Shown here piece by piece: positions 1 through 8,129 of a stretch of DNA of 64,000 nucleotides. The notes below the pieces were generated by a model, which worked only from the letters and a program-made list of their open reading frames with translations, ran no database searches and was not told the DNA's origin. The translations under genes were made by a program, and so were the position numbers. Source of the DNA: Bacillus massiliglaciei. Its GTDB lineage: Bacteria; Bacillota; Bacilli; Bacillales; DSM-1321. Where the stretch lies: the NCBI RefSeq assembly GCF_900098925.1, contig NZ_LT622342.1, positions 1-64,000 of the forward strand. The letters run 5' to 3'. Position 1 is the stretch's first letter. The number at the start of each line of letters is the position of its first letter.

Positions 1-40
1 CAAAACGCTCCTTCCATTGTTGTTCGAGCGTTGGGTTCAT
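1..40 (-). CDS. 5' end of an unidentified leftward gene (partial)
   Basis: An ATG on the minus strand at 38-40 is preceded by a strong ribosome binding site (AAGGAGG, complement of 48-54). It opens a frame reading MNPTLEQQWKERF before the window ends. Only 13 residues are visible. The start loosely resembles small accessory proteins of IS66-type elements, but this is too short for an assignment. Its position directly beside the broken topB suggests it belongs to an inserted element; that is an inference. Confidence 0.45.
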   Translation of the reverse strand, partial: MNPTLEQQWKERF

Positions 41-83
41 AAAAAAACCTCCTTCAAGCTTGTAAACTTAAGGAGATTATCTC

Positions 84-902
84 ATGGTTGTTTTTAAGGT
101 TGTAGGTGGGCACAGTTTTACGCTTACGGAACTATATGACGCAAAAATTCAAAATGGGGTCTTAAAACAGACAGTCTTAGAAAATATTGAAGGCTATTCT
201 CTAATTCAAAAGGAAACTAAACCACCCAAACGTTACACAGAAGGTACACTTTTAAATGATATGGAACATGCAGCTAAATTTCTGGAAGAAGCTAATGATA
301 AAAAGATGTTAAAAACCGTTGAAGGAATCGGAACTGTTGCAACCAGGGCAGCTATTATTAAGAAATTAGTAGAACGGGGGTTTATCGAGAAAAAGAAAAA
401 TCAAATAATTTCTACTCCACTGGGCCGGGAATTAATTGGGATGATGCCTGAAGACTTTTCCTTATATAGTGTTAAATTAACTGCCCTATTTGAAACGATG
501 CTATCTCAGGTAGAGCATGGTGAGTTAACAGAAGACACGTTTTATGAAGAATTAGAGGGTTTGCTCAATCGAACATCAGAAGAAATTAAAGGAAATGTAA
601 AAGTTCTTTCAGCTGCAGCTAATCCAACTAAAGAAGCTGTGGCCGTTTGTCCAAAATGTAAAAAGCCGGTCTATGAAAATAGCAAAGGTTATTCATGTTC
701 CGGTTTTAAAGAAGGTTGTAGAACTACAGTCTGGAAAAATGGATTAGAAAAGCTAGGGAAAAAGAATATCACTAAAATTGAAGCTGGTAAATTACTATCC
801 GGAAATGTTATTAAAGTAAGTCTGAAAACAAGACAAGGAAAACCGTATAAAGCTGACGTTGTTTTTAATAAAGAGAAAAGTTGGATTGAATTTGCTAAAT
901 AA
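84..902 (+). pseudogene. topB: DNA topoisomerase III, C-terminal fragment
   Basis: The 272 residues match the C-terminal part of type IA topoisomerase III. They include the segment around PPKRYTEGTL (near residue 47), the helical gate region and the end-domain zinc-ribbon (CPKCKKPVY followed by a C-x-C-type half near residues 189-213). Full topoisomerase III is about 700 residues, so the toprim domain and active-site tyrosine region are missing upstream. The frame is closed by a TAA at 69-71, just before the ATG, so this is not merely cut by the window edge. AAGGAG at 71-75 could still drive translation of the fragment. It is probably a remnant left by an insertion or deletion beside the leftward gene at 1-40. 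Confidence 0.8.
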
Positions 903-927
903 TATTGTCCTTTAATAAATCAAGCAC

Positions 928-965
928 AAGAAGAGAGCCTAACGTTATGCTCTCTTCTTTTTTTC
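928..965 (+). terminator. Rho-independent terminator after topB fragment
   Basis: AAGAAGAGAGC (928-938) pairs with GCTCTCTTCTT (949-959) around a 10-base loop and is followed by a run of T to 965. Confidence 0.85.
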
Positions 966-1031
966 GCATTTTAATATTAAATATATATCTACATTATACG
1001 GATAGGGAGTTTTTAGAATGGAGGGAGAATC

Positions 1032-1724
1032 ATGGTGAATAATCATCCTGTTAATGTTGTCTTGCAAGAGCTAAATATCGGGCTGTACCATTCTTTATTT
1101 TACTTGGTTGGCTTGCTCTTATTGATTACAGTTTGTATGCTAGGGATTAAGTGGGGACGAAATAGAAATAGAGAGAAGAGGCTTGCCAATTCCGGGATAA
1201 AGGATATTGATAAGATGGACGGCTTTCAATTTGAGGTATATTTAAAAGTCCTTTTTAAAAAGCTGGGATACGCTCCTTTAGTAACTAAAAAAAGTGGTGA
1301 TTTTGGAGTAGATCTCTTATTAAAGGGAAGTAATCAAACCATAGCGATTCAAGCTAAGAGGTATGGCTATGGAAATAAGGTATCTATAAAAGCTATCCAG
1401 GAAGTCTATGCCGGCGGAAAATTTTATTCAGCAGATGAAAATTGGGTGGTTACGAATAGCTTCTTTACAAAATCAGCTCTGCAGCTTGCAGAAGCATGTA
1501 ACGTGCGCCTGGTAAATCGACATCAGCTTCAGGATCTTATTTTGAAAATTAACCCTGATAAGACTCCTGCAGATGTGAGAAAGGAAGTTCCTTCGGAAAA
1601 GAAAAAATGTCCTAAATGCAAAAGTGGATTGGTTTTGCGCAAGGGGAAAAGTAATGATGAATTTTATGGTTGCAGCAATTATCCAAATTGCACATACACA
1701 GCAAATATATACGAGATTAGTTAA
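1032..1724 (+). CDS. Membrane-anchored Mrr-like restriction endonuclease with topoisomerase-type zinc finger
   Basis: This 230-residue protein has an N-terminal membrane helix (about residues 20-38). A restriction-endonuclease fold of the Mrr_cat type follows, with the PD-(D/E)xK signature visible as D94 and Q107-A-K109, and an upstream glutamate at 68. A C4 zinc finger of the kind found at the C-terminus of topoisomerase I/III closes the protein (C193, C196, C214, C220). The start ATG follows GGAGGGAGAATC. Such proteins are common on Firmicute plasmids and chromosomes and are thought to cut modified or foreign DNA; that role is inferred here. The topB fragment just upstream carries a related zinc finger. 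Confidence 0.85.
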   Translation: MVNNHPVNVVLQELNIGLYHSLFYLVGLLLLITVCMLGIKWGRNRNREKRLANSGIKDIDKMDGFQFEVYLKVLFKKLGYAPLVTKKSGDFGVDLLLKGSNQTIAIQAKRYGYGNKVSIKAIQEVYAGGKFYSADENWVVTNSFFTKSALQLAEACNVRLVNRHQLQDLILKINPDKTPADVRKEVPSEKKKCPKCKSGLVLRKGKSNDEFYGCSNYPNCTYTANIYEIS

Positions 1725-1868
1725 GAAATCTCTTGAGAAATTTCACTATATGAATCTTTAAGAGGAATTTATTCGTATTAATATGTATAGGAGAAATCAA
1801 AAAAATATTGAATTCAAAATTCGAGGAATTAGGGAATAATTAGATTGTTCCCTTCGGGGAGTGATTAT

Positions 1869-2060
1869 ATGTTAAAAATATTAAGAAAGATTTGTTATAA
1901 AATAATAGCTATCATAATATTTCTGTTTGTTTTTAAATATGTCGATACTCAAATGGGTCAAGGGAATTATGATCCTATGGTATGGCTGTTTACCTTTGGA
2001 GTAGTAGTGGTAATCATCCGAATGCTGCTATCTGTATTTAAAAAAGCAAAACATAGCTGA
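1869..2060 (+). CDS. Small two-helix membrane protein
   Basis: This 63-residue protein begins MLKILRKICYKIIAII. I chose the ATG at 1869 because GGGGAGTG lies 5-6 bases upstream; a TTG at 1845 in the same frame has no site. It has two hydrophobic segments (about residues 9-24 and 38-55) with basic ends. No family is recognised. It stands alone between the Mrr-like gene and a region of inverted repeats. Confidence 0.5.
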   Translation: MLKILRKICYKIIAIIIFLFVFKYVDTQMGQGNYDPMVWLFTFGVVVVIIRMLLSVFKKAKHS

Positions 2061-2077
2061 ATATCCTAGATTCATGT

Positions 2078-2190
2078 AGAATGGGAAATGAAGGAAAGAT
2101 GACGGTTGATCGAACTATTCATCAAGCGCTCGACTTCTTGATAGTTTCCTGTATAAAGCCATTACCTTTCGATTCTCCCTTTCCCATTCT
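2078..2190. repeat. Spaced inverted repeat in a non-coding stretch
   Basis: AGAATGGGAA (2078-2087) is repeated in inverse as TTCCCATTCT (2181-2190). A weaker internal dyad lies around 2112-2152 (CTATTCATCAAG against CTTCTTGATAG). No convincing gene is seen in 2061-2302. The stretch could be a structured RNA or a transcript end. Confidence 0.35.
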
Positions 2191-2302
2191 TCATTTTTGA
2201 GCATAGGAATAGAAAAATATCCTTCCATATCTGTCATTAACCGGGCTAGTTTAATTGATTTATGACATTATTCTTTTGTTTCTTCTTTTAATTCCTCCTG
2301 GA

Positions 2303-2470
2303 TTACACATCAAACTGTTTTTGGATATCCATAATTGCTCGATTTAACTTTTGGATTTCCTGCCATATTTCATCCTTTTGTTGTGGTGTATAGTCACCAG
2401 TTTCCATTTCATTTTTTAAGTTATATATTTCATTTCTGAGAATACTTAATGCAAATTCTATGTGACCCAT
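2303..2470 (-). CDS. Small helical protein of unknown function
   Basis: The protein has 55 residues starting MGHIEFALSILRNEIYN. This ATG has AAGGAGTGA eight bases upstream, so six residues of a longer frame are excluded. The heptad-like pattern of I/L residues suggests a short coiled coil. It lies 26 bp after the next small leftward gene, so both are probably co-transcribed. No family is recognised. Confidence 0.55.
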   Translation of the reverse strand: MGHIEFALSILRNEIYNLKNEMETGDYTPQQKDEIWQEIQKLNRAIMDIQKQFDV

Positions 2471-2496
2471 GCTCTCACTCCTTATCAACGTAGAAT

Positions 2497-2661
2497 TTAA
2501 TCGAACTGCGAATTACTTTTTTGTTCATATTCATTTAATGTGTTAACCAATAACTCTGTTTTATCTAAAGCTTTCATCATTCCAAACACTTCACACATAA
2601 AATTTTCTTTATTTTTATCAGATAGTTCACTAAAACGTTGTCTGAATTCGAATACATCCAT
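2497..2661 (-). CDS. Small hypothetical protein (54 aa)
   Basis: The frame begins MDVFEFRQRFSELSD and has a good Shine-Dalgarno (GGAGG, about 9 bases upstream). It overlaps the end of the neighbouring 81-residue frame in another reading frame. Composition is charged and helical. The ribosome site is why I prefer it over the distal part of the overlapping frame. Function unknown. Confidence 0.5.
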   Translation of the reverse strand: MDVFEFRQRFSELSDKNKENFMCEVFGMMKALDKTELLVNTLNEYEQKSNSQFD

Positions 2662-2822
2662 TTTCCATTCCTCCAATGAGCAGAATAGGCATGATGGGGA
2701 GTTAATCGATTACCGGCTTGGCTTTCAAAGATCATAACTTGTTTAATTTCCTCAAATTGCTTTTTTTCTATATCGTTCAGTTTACATTGCACTCTACATA
2801 CTCTTTTTTTACTCGCTTTCAA
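2577..2822 (-). CDS. Possible small DNA-binding-like protein
   Basis: This is an 81-residue frame from a TTG with GGGGG seven bases upstream. The N-terminal half (RVQCKLNDIEKKQFEEIK) resembles ribbon-helix-helix strands followed by a helix. The C-terminal third overlaps the better-supported 54-residue gene, so the true product may be shorter or frameshifted. Two direct repeats of GTAGTACAA lie just upstream and may be its operator. Confidence 0.35.
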   Translation of the reverse strand: MKASKKRVCRVQCKLNDIEKKQFEEIKQVMIFESQAGNRLTPHHAYSAHWRNGKWMYSNSDNVLVNYLIKIKKILCVKCLE

Positions 2823-2845
2823 AAGATATCCCCCTAGGAAAATTT

Positions 2846-2878
2846 GTAGTACAATTTTTCTTTAAAAACGTAGTACAA
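2846..2878. promoter_or_regulatory. Tandem GTAGTACAA operator-like repeats
   Basis: GTAGTACAA occurs at 2846-2854 and again at 2870-2878, 24 bp apart, immediately upstream of the leftward gene starting at 2822. Spacing of about two helical turns fits a dimeric repressor site. The regulator is not identified. Confidence 0.4.
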
Positions 2879-2896
2879 ATTCAAGGATGAAATCTG

Positions 2897-3628
2897 TCAT
2901 TCATCTAAGTATTTATTTATTTCTTCTTTGATAGTTGGTATATCTTCAACGCTTTTATATTCCTCCAGAATAAATTTTAATTCCGTCTTCAAGGCTGATT
3001 TTTTAGGAGGGTTATTTTCAAGAGCCGCTTCAAATTGACTTAGTGCATCCCTGAATATTTTCGCTCTTCCTCCTTTTTTGAACCCATATTCATTTGATAT
3101 TTGATCCATTTTTTCGAATACTTCAATATCGGTGTAGATATTCAAATCTTCATGTTCTTGGTTTCTCATTGACGGAAATTTATTTGACGGGACATAAACA
3201 TCCATAATATAAGATGAAAGTTCATAGGTTAGTTCTCTATCTTCTACTATTTTTGAGAGTCTTTGTTTGGTGCCTTTAGGGATCTTGAAAGTCTGTCTTT
3301 GTTGCTGCGTCTTTTGAATTGGATTATCTTTGTATTTCTCTACAAGAATTTTCATTATATCTCGCATGATTGCAGATCGATTAATAGAGAAATTTTTTAT
3401 TTTTGCCTCGTTAATCAAACGGTCTAATTTAATAATTTCTTCTTCTGTCATCCAGTACGGTTGGATGACAATATTATTTACAGGGGTCTGTAATTGTTCC
3501 AGTGACTCCGGTAACTCATACTCATTGAGTAAGTAATTTTTCAAGATTTTCTTACTCTTGTATACGGGTAGGGCTTTTTTAAAGTCATTTAGTAAATCAG
3601 GAGTAAAACTGAAGGAATATTGCTTCAT
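2897..3628 (-). CDS. Plasmid protein of unknown function (243 aa)
   Basis: The start is set at MKQYSFSFTPDLL, preceded by AAAAGGTG; a longer upstream frame overlaps the next gene and is rejected. The protein is helical and charged, without membrane segments or a signal. Two internal parts resemble each other loosely (a strand, then a helix with RSAIMRDIM and RAKIFRDAL), which suggests duplicated small DNA-binding-like units. It follows the 129-residue gene by 16 bp and is probably in its operon. No family is recognised. Confidence 0.55.
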   Translation of the reverse strand: MKQYSFSFTPDLLNDFKKALPVYKSKKILKNYLLNEYELPESLEQLQTPVNNIVIQPYWMTEEEIIKLDRLINEAKIKNFSINRSAIMRDIMKILVEKYKDNPIQKTQQQRQTFKIPKGTKQRLSKIVEDRELTYELSSYIMDVYVPSNKFPSMRNQEHEDLNIYTDIEVFEKMDQISNEYGFKKGGRAKIFRDALSQFEAALENNPPKKSALKTELKFILEEYKSVEDIPTIKEEINKYLDE

Positions 3629-3644
3629 AAAAACACCTTTTCTT

Positions 3645-4034
3645 TTAGTTGATAAAAAGATTTCCATCTTCTGCTTCGTATATATTTTTCCTATTGTATC
3701 TGTAATTTGCAATGTGCAGGGCCATTTCCTTTTGATATTGGTCCAGCTTTGTAAAAACCTCATGGAATTGAAGGTCTACACCGTTATCATAAAGTGCTAC
3801 AGCTAACTTTGCTAGGACTTTTTCAGCATTTGAAAAAGTTTCGCTTTGGAACATTTTTTCATAGTCAAATCCATTAACCCAATTTACATAGGGAATCATT
3901 TTTTGTTCAAGCTCTTTACTGCTGGCCATGATGTAGGCGATTGAAATTAACTCACGATCGCCGGATAGATTAGATGGAATTTGATTTTTAATGAGAGAAA
4001 AGCGTTTTTGTTGTTCAAAGCTAATGAATTTCAT
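3645..4034 (-). CDS. DUF6075-like hypothetical protein
   Basis: A 129-residue protein starting MKFISFEQQKRFSLI with a strong AAAGGAGG site. Length and the N-terminal pattern resemble the small Firmicute family DUF6075, which has no known function; this is from memory and moderate. It is the first gene behind the shared-type promoter at 4061-4090. Confidence 0.55.
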   Translation of the reverse strand: MKFISFEQQKRFSLIKNQIPSNLSGDRELISIAYIMASSKELEQKMIPYVNWVNGFDYEKMFQSETFSNAEKVLAKLAVALYDNGVDLQFHEVFTKLDQYQKEMALHIANYRYNRKNIYEAEDGNLFIN

Positions 4035-4060
4035 GTTAAAAGCCTCCTTTTATTTATGAT

Positions 4061-4090
4061 ACAATTATAACATTAATACATCAAAAAGAC
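4061..4090 (-). promoter_or_regulatory. Leftward promoter of a shared plasmid type
   Basis: Read on the minus strand it contains TGATGTATTAATGTTATAAT, with TATAAT as the -10 and a -35 near GTGTCT 17 bp upstream. Nearly the same sequence precedes two other leftward genes at 9166-9199 and 9643-9675. Confidence 0.65.
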
Positions 4091-4093
4091 ACT

Positions 4094-4119
4094 AAAAAAA
4101 AGCTCCTGAAAATCAGGAG
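4094..4119 (-). terminator. Leftward terminator hairpin
   Basis: CTCCTG (4103-4108) pairs with CAGGAG (4114-4119). On the minus strand the stem is followed by eight T. It would insulate the promoter at 4061-4090 from leftward read-through. Confidence 0.55.
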
Positions 4120-4190
4120 TAAATAAATTAAACACTCAATCAAAAGAAAACACTTTAGATAATTTTATTATATCATAAATTGTATTGATT

Positions 4191-4222
4191 TAATCATGTT
4201 ATTTGTACCAATAACATGATTA
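4191..4222. repeat. Perfect 12-bp inverted repeat
   Basis: TAATCATGTTAT (4191-4202) and ATAACATGATTA (4211-4222) flank 8 bp. It sits about 100 bp upstream of the rightward gene at 4327 and could be a regulator binding site. Confidence 0.45.
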
Positions 4223-4326
4223 AAAATTTAAAAATTCAAAATGTGAGAAAGAGGCTTTCATTCATGGCATAAACGAGCCTTTGTTTATGCACTATACTAA
4301 TAGCAATAGAAAGGAGAAAAGTTGAT

Positions 4327-4680
4327 ATGATACCGGATGATGATTATGAAATGATTGAGTCTGTACTTTATCTCCCTATGCTTCTCCGGATTTTAGAACG
4401 TGATCGAGTGATATTTGAACAGTCTGCTGTAAAATTTAAGTTGCCGTATATAAAACTGATGGATGAAACAATTAAGAGGGTTCGCAAGGAGTTAAAGTCA
4501 GCTAAGAGCTATTTAAGGAATGAAAATATAATCTTGGAAAAATTGGGGGTGAACGGAGATTTTACCGCTTACAGAGTGTTTTACAAAGGATATATCGAGG
4601 ATCGGAACTACTGGAACGTACGACTGAGAAATAGAACGGAAGAATTGTTGGAGCAGTACCTGAATGACGGCAGGATATAA
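4327..4680 (+). CDS. Hypothetical helical protein (117 aa)
   Basis: The gene begins MIPDDDYEMIESVLYLPML with AAAGGAGAAAAG upstream and a plausible -10 (TATACT) near 4293. The sequence is helical and rich in K, E and R, ending EQYLNDGRI. I recognise proteins of this look from Bacillus phages and plasmids but cannot name a family. It runs opposite to the surrounding leftward genes and ends in the bidirectional terminator at 4753-4799. Confidence 0.6.
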   Translation: MIPDDDYEMIESVLYLPMLLRILERDRVIFEQSAVKFKLPYIKLMDETIKRVRKELKSAKSYLRNENIILEKLGVNGDFTAYRVFYKGYIEDRNYWNVRLRNRTEELLEQYLNDGRI

Positions 4681-4752
4681 GGAAAAAGCATCCGCTTGAA
4701 TGAATAAATGCCGGTTTTAAATAGAATTTACTCATTTATGGTAAAATTACAC

Positions 4753-4799
4753 TAAATATAAACAGCAGTCTATATGTATTAGGCTGCTGTTTATATTTA
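4753..4799. terminator. Bidirectional terminator
   Basis: TAAATATAAACAGCAG (4753-4768) and CTGCTGTTTATATTTA (4784-4799) form a perfect 16-bp stem with a 15-base loop, between convergent genes. Confidence 0.75.
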
Positions 4800-4841
4800 A
4801 TCTTTTATCGAAATTGTTAATCTCCCCATAAATTATCCTCA

Positions 4842-4989
4842 TTATAATGAACTTCTTGTATCATTTTGTTTATTTTGCCCTTCATTTCCTTCGGTGGCTA
4901 GATTCTTCATCGATAACTCTAATGAATTCATTAATTTATTATGTTCCTTTAAATAGGATTCTATTAAGTCATTTTTATAATGTAAATTA
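4842..4989 (-). pseudogene. Possible frameshifted continuation of the next leftward gene
   Basis: After the stop of the 67-residue gene, another minus-strand frame stays open to a TAA at 4842-4844. It encodes a coding-like, charged stretch (…LIESYLKEHNKLMNSLELS…) without its own good ribosome site. It may be the former C-terminus of the upstream gene after a frameshift, or a separate tiny gene. Confidence 0.3.
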
Positions 4990-5190
4990 TTCAATATCTA
5001 TCGCAGTGATTATCAAATTTTTATGATACAAGGTTGAGGAGATTTTTGTATTGTAGTGTATATTGAGCTTATCTAAGGTGTCTTTTATAAGAAATTCATT
5101 ATCTATATCTTCAATAGGAATTTTGATTGATTTTTCTTTTTCGAAATGTTTTATTATAGTTTGTTCATCTAAAGTATTGTTTTTTCTCAT
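4987..5190 (-). CDS. Small hypothetical protein (67 aa)
   Basis: The protein starts MRKNNTLDEQTIIKHFEKEK with AAGGAAG upstream. It is acidic/basic mixed and probably alpha-beta. It lies 41 bp after the DUF3850 gene in the same direction. It may once have been longer (see the frame at 4842-4989). No family recognised. Confidence 0.5.
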   Translation of the reverse strand: MRKNNTLDEQTIIKHFEKEKSIKIPIEDIDNEFLIKDTLDKLNIHYNTKISSTLYHKNLIITAIDIE

Positions 5191-5231
5191 TATTTTTTCT
5201 TCCTTACTTAATCGTTTTGTATGACTCGTAA

Positions 5232-5465
5232 TTAGGCAATAGCCATAACAATAAAGTTGCTTTTCTGTGCGAAATTAGAAATATAAGTGATTTTTCTAAC
5301 CAATTCGGCTCCGGTATATTCCTCTTTTTCAGGAATGAATTCTTGTAAAATCAACCAGTCTCCAACTTTAAAATCATGAGAATTTTCTCTAATCTCGAAT
5401 GTTTTTTCTCTGGAAGATAATGCTTTGAAATAAGCAGGATAGACTTTCAAATGATGTGTACTCAT
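5232..5465 (-). CDS. DUF3850 / ASCH-like domain protein
   Basis: A 77-residue protein made of one DUF3850 domain, a small PUA/ASCH-like beta fold suspected of RNA binding. The typical pattern is present: HxLKVYPxYF at the start, then KTFEIRENSHDFKVGD and a final TYISNF…FIVMAI. Length matches the family. DUF3850 proteins are usual on phages and conjugative plasmids; their substrate is unknown. AGGAGAGG lies just upstream of the ATG. Confidence 0.85.
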   Translation of the reverse strand: MSTHHLKVYPAYFKALSSREKTFEIRENSHDFKVGDWLILQEFIPEKEEYTGAELVRKITYISNFAQKSNFIVMAIA

Positions 5466-5483
5466 TCAATTCCTCTCCTTTTA

Positions 5484-5522
5484 ATTCGGAATAGACACAT
5501 AATCTGTACCTATTCCGAAATT
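5484..5522. repeat. Inverted repeat, possible terminator
   Basis: TTCGGAATAG (5486-5495) and CTATTCCGAA (5511-5520) form a 10-bp stem between two leftward genes. No clear T-run follows. Confidence 0.5.
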
Positions 5523-5553
5523 AGCTAATTAATTTTGGTTGTTCATTTTTTTG

Positions 5554-5634
5554 TTACTTAACTGGATTAATCGTATAGATTTCTTCACGTTCATAACCAG
5601 GTTCTTTCAGTTCTTCCCGTTTAATTACGTACAT
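5554..5634 (-). CDS. Very small protein (26 aa)
   Basis: The frame MYVIKREELKEPGYEREEI… ends at a TAA at 5554-5556. It is preceded by an excellent AAGGAGG seven bases before the ATG, and lies 12 bp after the DUF3102 gene. The strong ribosome site is the main evidence. No family known. Confidence 0.45.
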   Translation of the reverse strand: MYVIKREELKEPGYEREEIYTINPVK

Positions 5635-5646
5635 TTCAATTCCTCC

Positions 5647-6576
5647 TTAAAGTTCATCTTGCATTTTGTTTATTAATCCTCTGACAGCTCCTCGGAGCTT
5701 TTCAGAAGCCTCTGAATCCTCTATATCATCTAAAGTGTCGAGGATCTCTTCAAATCCTTTTACAAGTGAATCAAAACTATATTTAAACTTCATAATGGTA
5801 GTGTCATGTGATTTCGATGATATTTGTTTGCGCAACATTTCCAATTCTTCTTTTACTTCTTTTGGAATTTTCTCTATGACTGCAGGGACTTCTATGGGCT
5901 GCTCCTTTAGCTGTTTTTCTAACTCTTTAATGCGATCATTTGAACGTTCTAACGATTTTTCCTTAGACTTCAAAGAGGAGGAAAGCTGATTTATTTCCGC
6001 ATCGTTTCCGGAGTTTACTGCACTTTGTAGCTGTTCCTCTAAATTTTCTATTTTATGTTTGTCCTGTTCAGCTTGTTCTTTCAATGTTTCAACATTATTT
6101 TTTAATTTTTCTTTTGCTTCCTTCTCCTTATCCGCTTTCTCATCACTGAGCTTTAACTGCTCTTCTAACTTTTTCTTTTCTTTTATAGCTTCCTGCAGTT
6201 CTCTTGTGGACATATTTTCAAGGGCGTTTTCATCTATGAAATTTTCTCTTTCTTCTGCAGGGATACTAAGTAAAGCAACAGCTTGCGTATAGTTTAATTT
6301 CGCAATCGCTTGCGAACTATCAATTTCGCCGCTTAGTGACAATTGATCGCCGTACTCATCGTATATTTTCATTAAGTTGTTAGCTGTTCTTTGTGAATAG
6401 TCTACAGATTTTTTAAGCCAGTTCCCCCATTCACCGCGGGGAAGCATTTTTTTGACTTCGACAAGTCTTTTTCCTATTTCTATCGAACTTAACAAGAAAA
6501 TCTTTTGGGTTTGCTCTTTGATACTATTGATTTCCAAAGCTATTAAATCAGAATTTCTATTATTCAGTTCATTCAT
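5647..6576 (-). CDS. DUF3102 domain protein with long coiled coil
   Basis: This 309-residue protein opens with a DUF3102 domain (about residues 1-110), recognisable from IGKRLVEVKKMLPRGEWGNW and the following TANNLMKIY. These domains are found on phage and plasmid proteins and are thought to bind DNA, like KilA/ParB-type helices. A coiled coil of Glu/Lys repeats covers about 130-225, and a helical tail ends the protein. Its start overlaps the PcfJ-like gene by 4 bp (ATGA), so both are translated from one message. Confidence 0.85.
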   Translation of the reverse strand: MNELNNRNSDLIALEINSIKEQTQKIFLLSSIEIGKRLVEVKKMLPRGEWGNWLKKSVDYSQRTANNLMKIYDEYGDQLSLSGEIDSSQAIAKLNYTQAVALLSIPAEERENFIDENALENMSTRELQEAIKEKKKLEEQLKLSDEKADKEKEAKEKLKNNVETLKEQAEQDKHKIENLEEQLQSAVNSGNDAEINQLSSSLKSKEKSLERSNDRIKELEKQLKEQPIEVPAVIEKIPKEVKEELEMLRKQISSKSHDTTIMKFKYSFDSLVKGFEEILDTLDDIEDSEASEKLRGAVRGLINKMQDEL

Positions 6577-8114
6577 ATTGCTAATTTCCTTCCTTTTTTC
6601 ATCTTAGCAAGTATATCTTGATTAAAAGCAACGAGAAAAGACTTTACTTCATCATTAGGATTGGCGTTATCATAACCATGACATTGAATAACTTTATTTA
6701 AACTCAAATCTACTTCAACTGTGAAATATGGTGTGTTAGGGTTTTCCTTTTTTCTAATCAAGAGAATTGTGATTCCACCTTCTGAATACCTTTTAGCATA
6801 GTCTCCAACACAATGAAGTAAATATTTCCCTTCGTCAAAAAGTTCTAAGCTTGAAACAGCTGGACGGATGAATAGATTACCGTATTGGAAGTTGAATTTT
6901 TTAAGGCCTGGTTGAAGACTTGCGATTTTTTGATTAATAATTTTATCTTTTTTAAATTTCATTTTTCGAATTGTCTTCTGGTGAGCGTTAAACAAACTAT
7001 TAGGAGTTAATGTTTTCTCTTCTTTTATATTGAGTCCTAATTCATTGCATTGTTCTAAATAATCGGTCCATGAAATGATGACATTTAAGATATTTCGATA
7101 TCTGGTAGAATCCTTTTTTACTTGGTTATTTGCGTAACGAACAATCCGCTCGGTTGATAAATGATTTTGTAACTGAGCAAACCTTTGCTTATAATACCCT
7201 CCTGTTATCAAGCCTTCGCAAGATTTTGCTATCTCCCAAGAAACAGGAGAATTTCGCTTCTTGAACCATTTATACGTACTTAGAAGGGCGGGGGTCATTT
7301 CGATATTAGTGGCTTTCCAATCATTGATTTCCTTCTTTGTTAACCCTAAGATTTTATTCATTGTTTTACCGCGGTGGTTAATGCTTCGATATAAAGACCA
7401 TCCATCTACCATGTTAGTAACAATGCGGGGCATTCCCATTTTTATTAAATATTCAACAAATGGGTATTTAGAAAATACACTAAAAAATTTCACAAGGTCT
7501 ATATTTTGTTCATAATAGTATTCCCACTGGCTATATATAAACTTCGTTCCCTTGATTGCGTTTTTCAAGCTCTCAACTGACTGTTCGGAATACTTTGTGT
7601 ATATATTCTTTCCGACTATAGAATATGGTTTGCTGGCAAAATTCCAACCTTTTCTATAACTCTCTGGATCGTTGTGCATCATCGTTGCTTTTCCTAATTC
7701 AAAGAGATACCTTGTCACAGGGAGAATAGTAAGTTTTCCGGTCATTTCTGTTCTATAATCTAATGTGGCATAATATCCGGTAGCTGTTATGGCTTGTGAA
7801 TCCAGAAGGGATTTTTCGTACCAAACAACATACATTCTATCTACCATTTTTCCTCTCCCACGTCCTACTGACTTTACTATTACCTTTGAATGGCATTTTT
7901 CACATTGCCAAATTTCATTGTGCTTTAAAATCTTATCAGAAAGAACGGTGTGATTAGATTTACAATGAGTACAGCATCCGCGTTGCAAGGTTGAAGTCAT
8001 TCTTTTCACATAAAAATATCTGCTATTTAAGAGGGCGTTATTTATGATATACGACTTTAACTCATCGCTAATTTCAAAAGAAAAATGAGCCTGAAATTCC
8101 AATTCATTATTCAA
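6573..8114 (-). CDS. PcfJ-like protein
   Basis: A 513-residue protein with an N-terminal zinc-ribbon (C48, C51, C71, C74) and a C-terminal PcfJ-type region around LLHCVGDYAKRYSEG and FTVEVDL, residues about 410-480. PcfJ is named from the enterococcal conjugative plasmid pCF10; its biochemical role is unknown. The family is widespread next to PcfK genes on mobile elements, as here. It is translationally coupled to the DUF3102 gene and follows the PcfK-like gene by 15 bp. Confidence 0.85.
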   Translation of the reverse strand: MNNELEFQAHFSFEISDELKSYIINNALLNSRYFYVKRMTSTLQRGCCTHCKSNHTVLSDKILKHNEIWQCEKCHSKVIVKSVGRGRGKMVDRMYVVWYEKSLLDSQAITATGYYATLDYRTEMTGKLTILPVTRYLFELGKATMMHNDPESYRKGWNFASKPYSIVGKNIYTKYSEQSVESLKNAIKGTKFIYSQWEYYYEQNIDLVKFFSVFSKYPFVEYLIKMGMPRIVTNMVDGWSLYRSINHRGKTMNKILGLTKKEINDWKATNIEMTPALLSTYKWFKKRNSPVSWEIAKSCEGLITGGYYKQRFAQLQNHLSTERIVRYANNQVKKDSTRYRNILNVIISWTDYLEQCNELGLNIKEEKTLTPNSLFNAHQKTIRKMKFKKDKIINQKIASLQPGLKKFNFQYGNLFIRPAVSSLELFDEGKYLLHCVGDYAKRYSEGGITILLIRKKENPNTPYFTVEVDLSLNKVIQCHGYDNANPNDEVKSFLVAFNQDILAKMKKGRKLAI

Positions 8115-8129
8115 TTTAATTTCGCTCCT

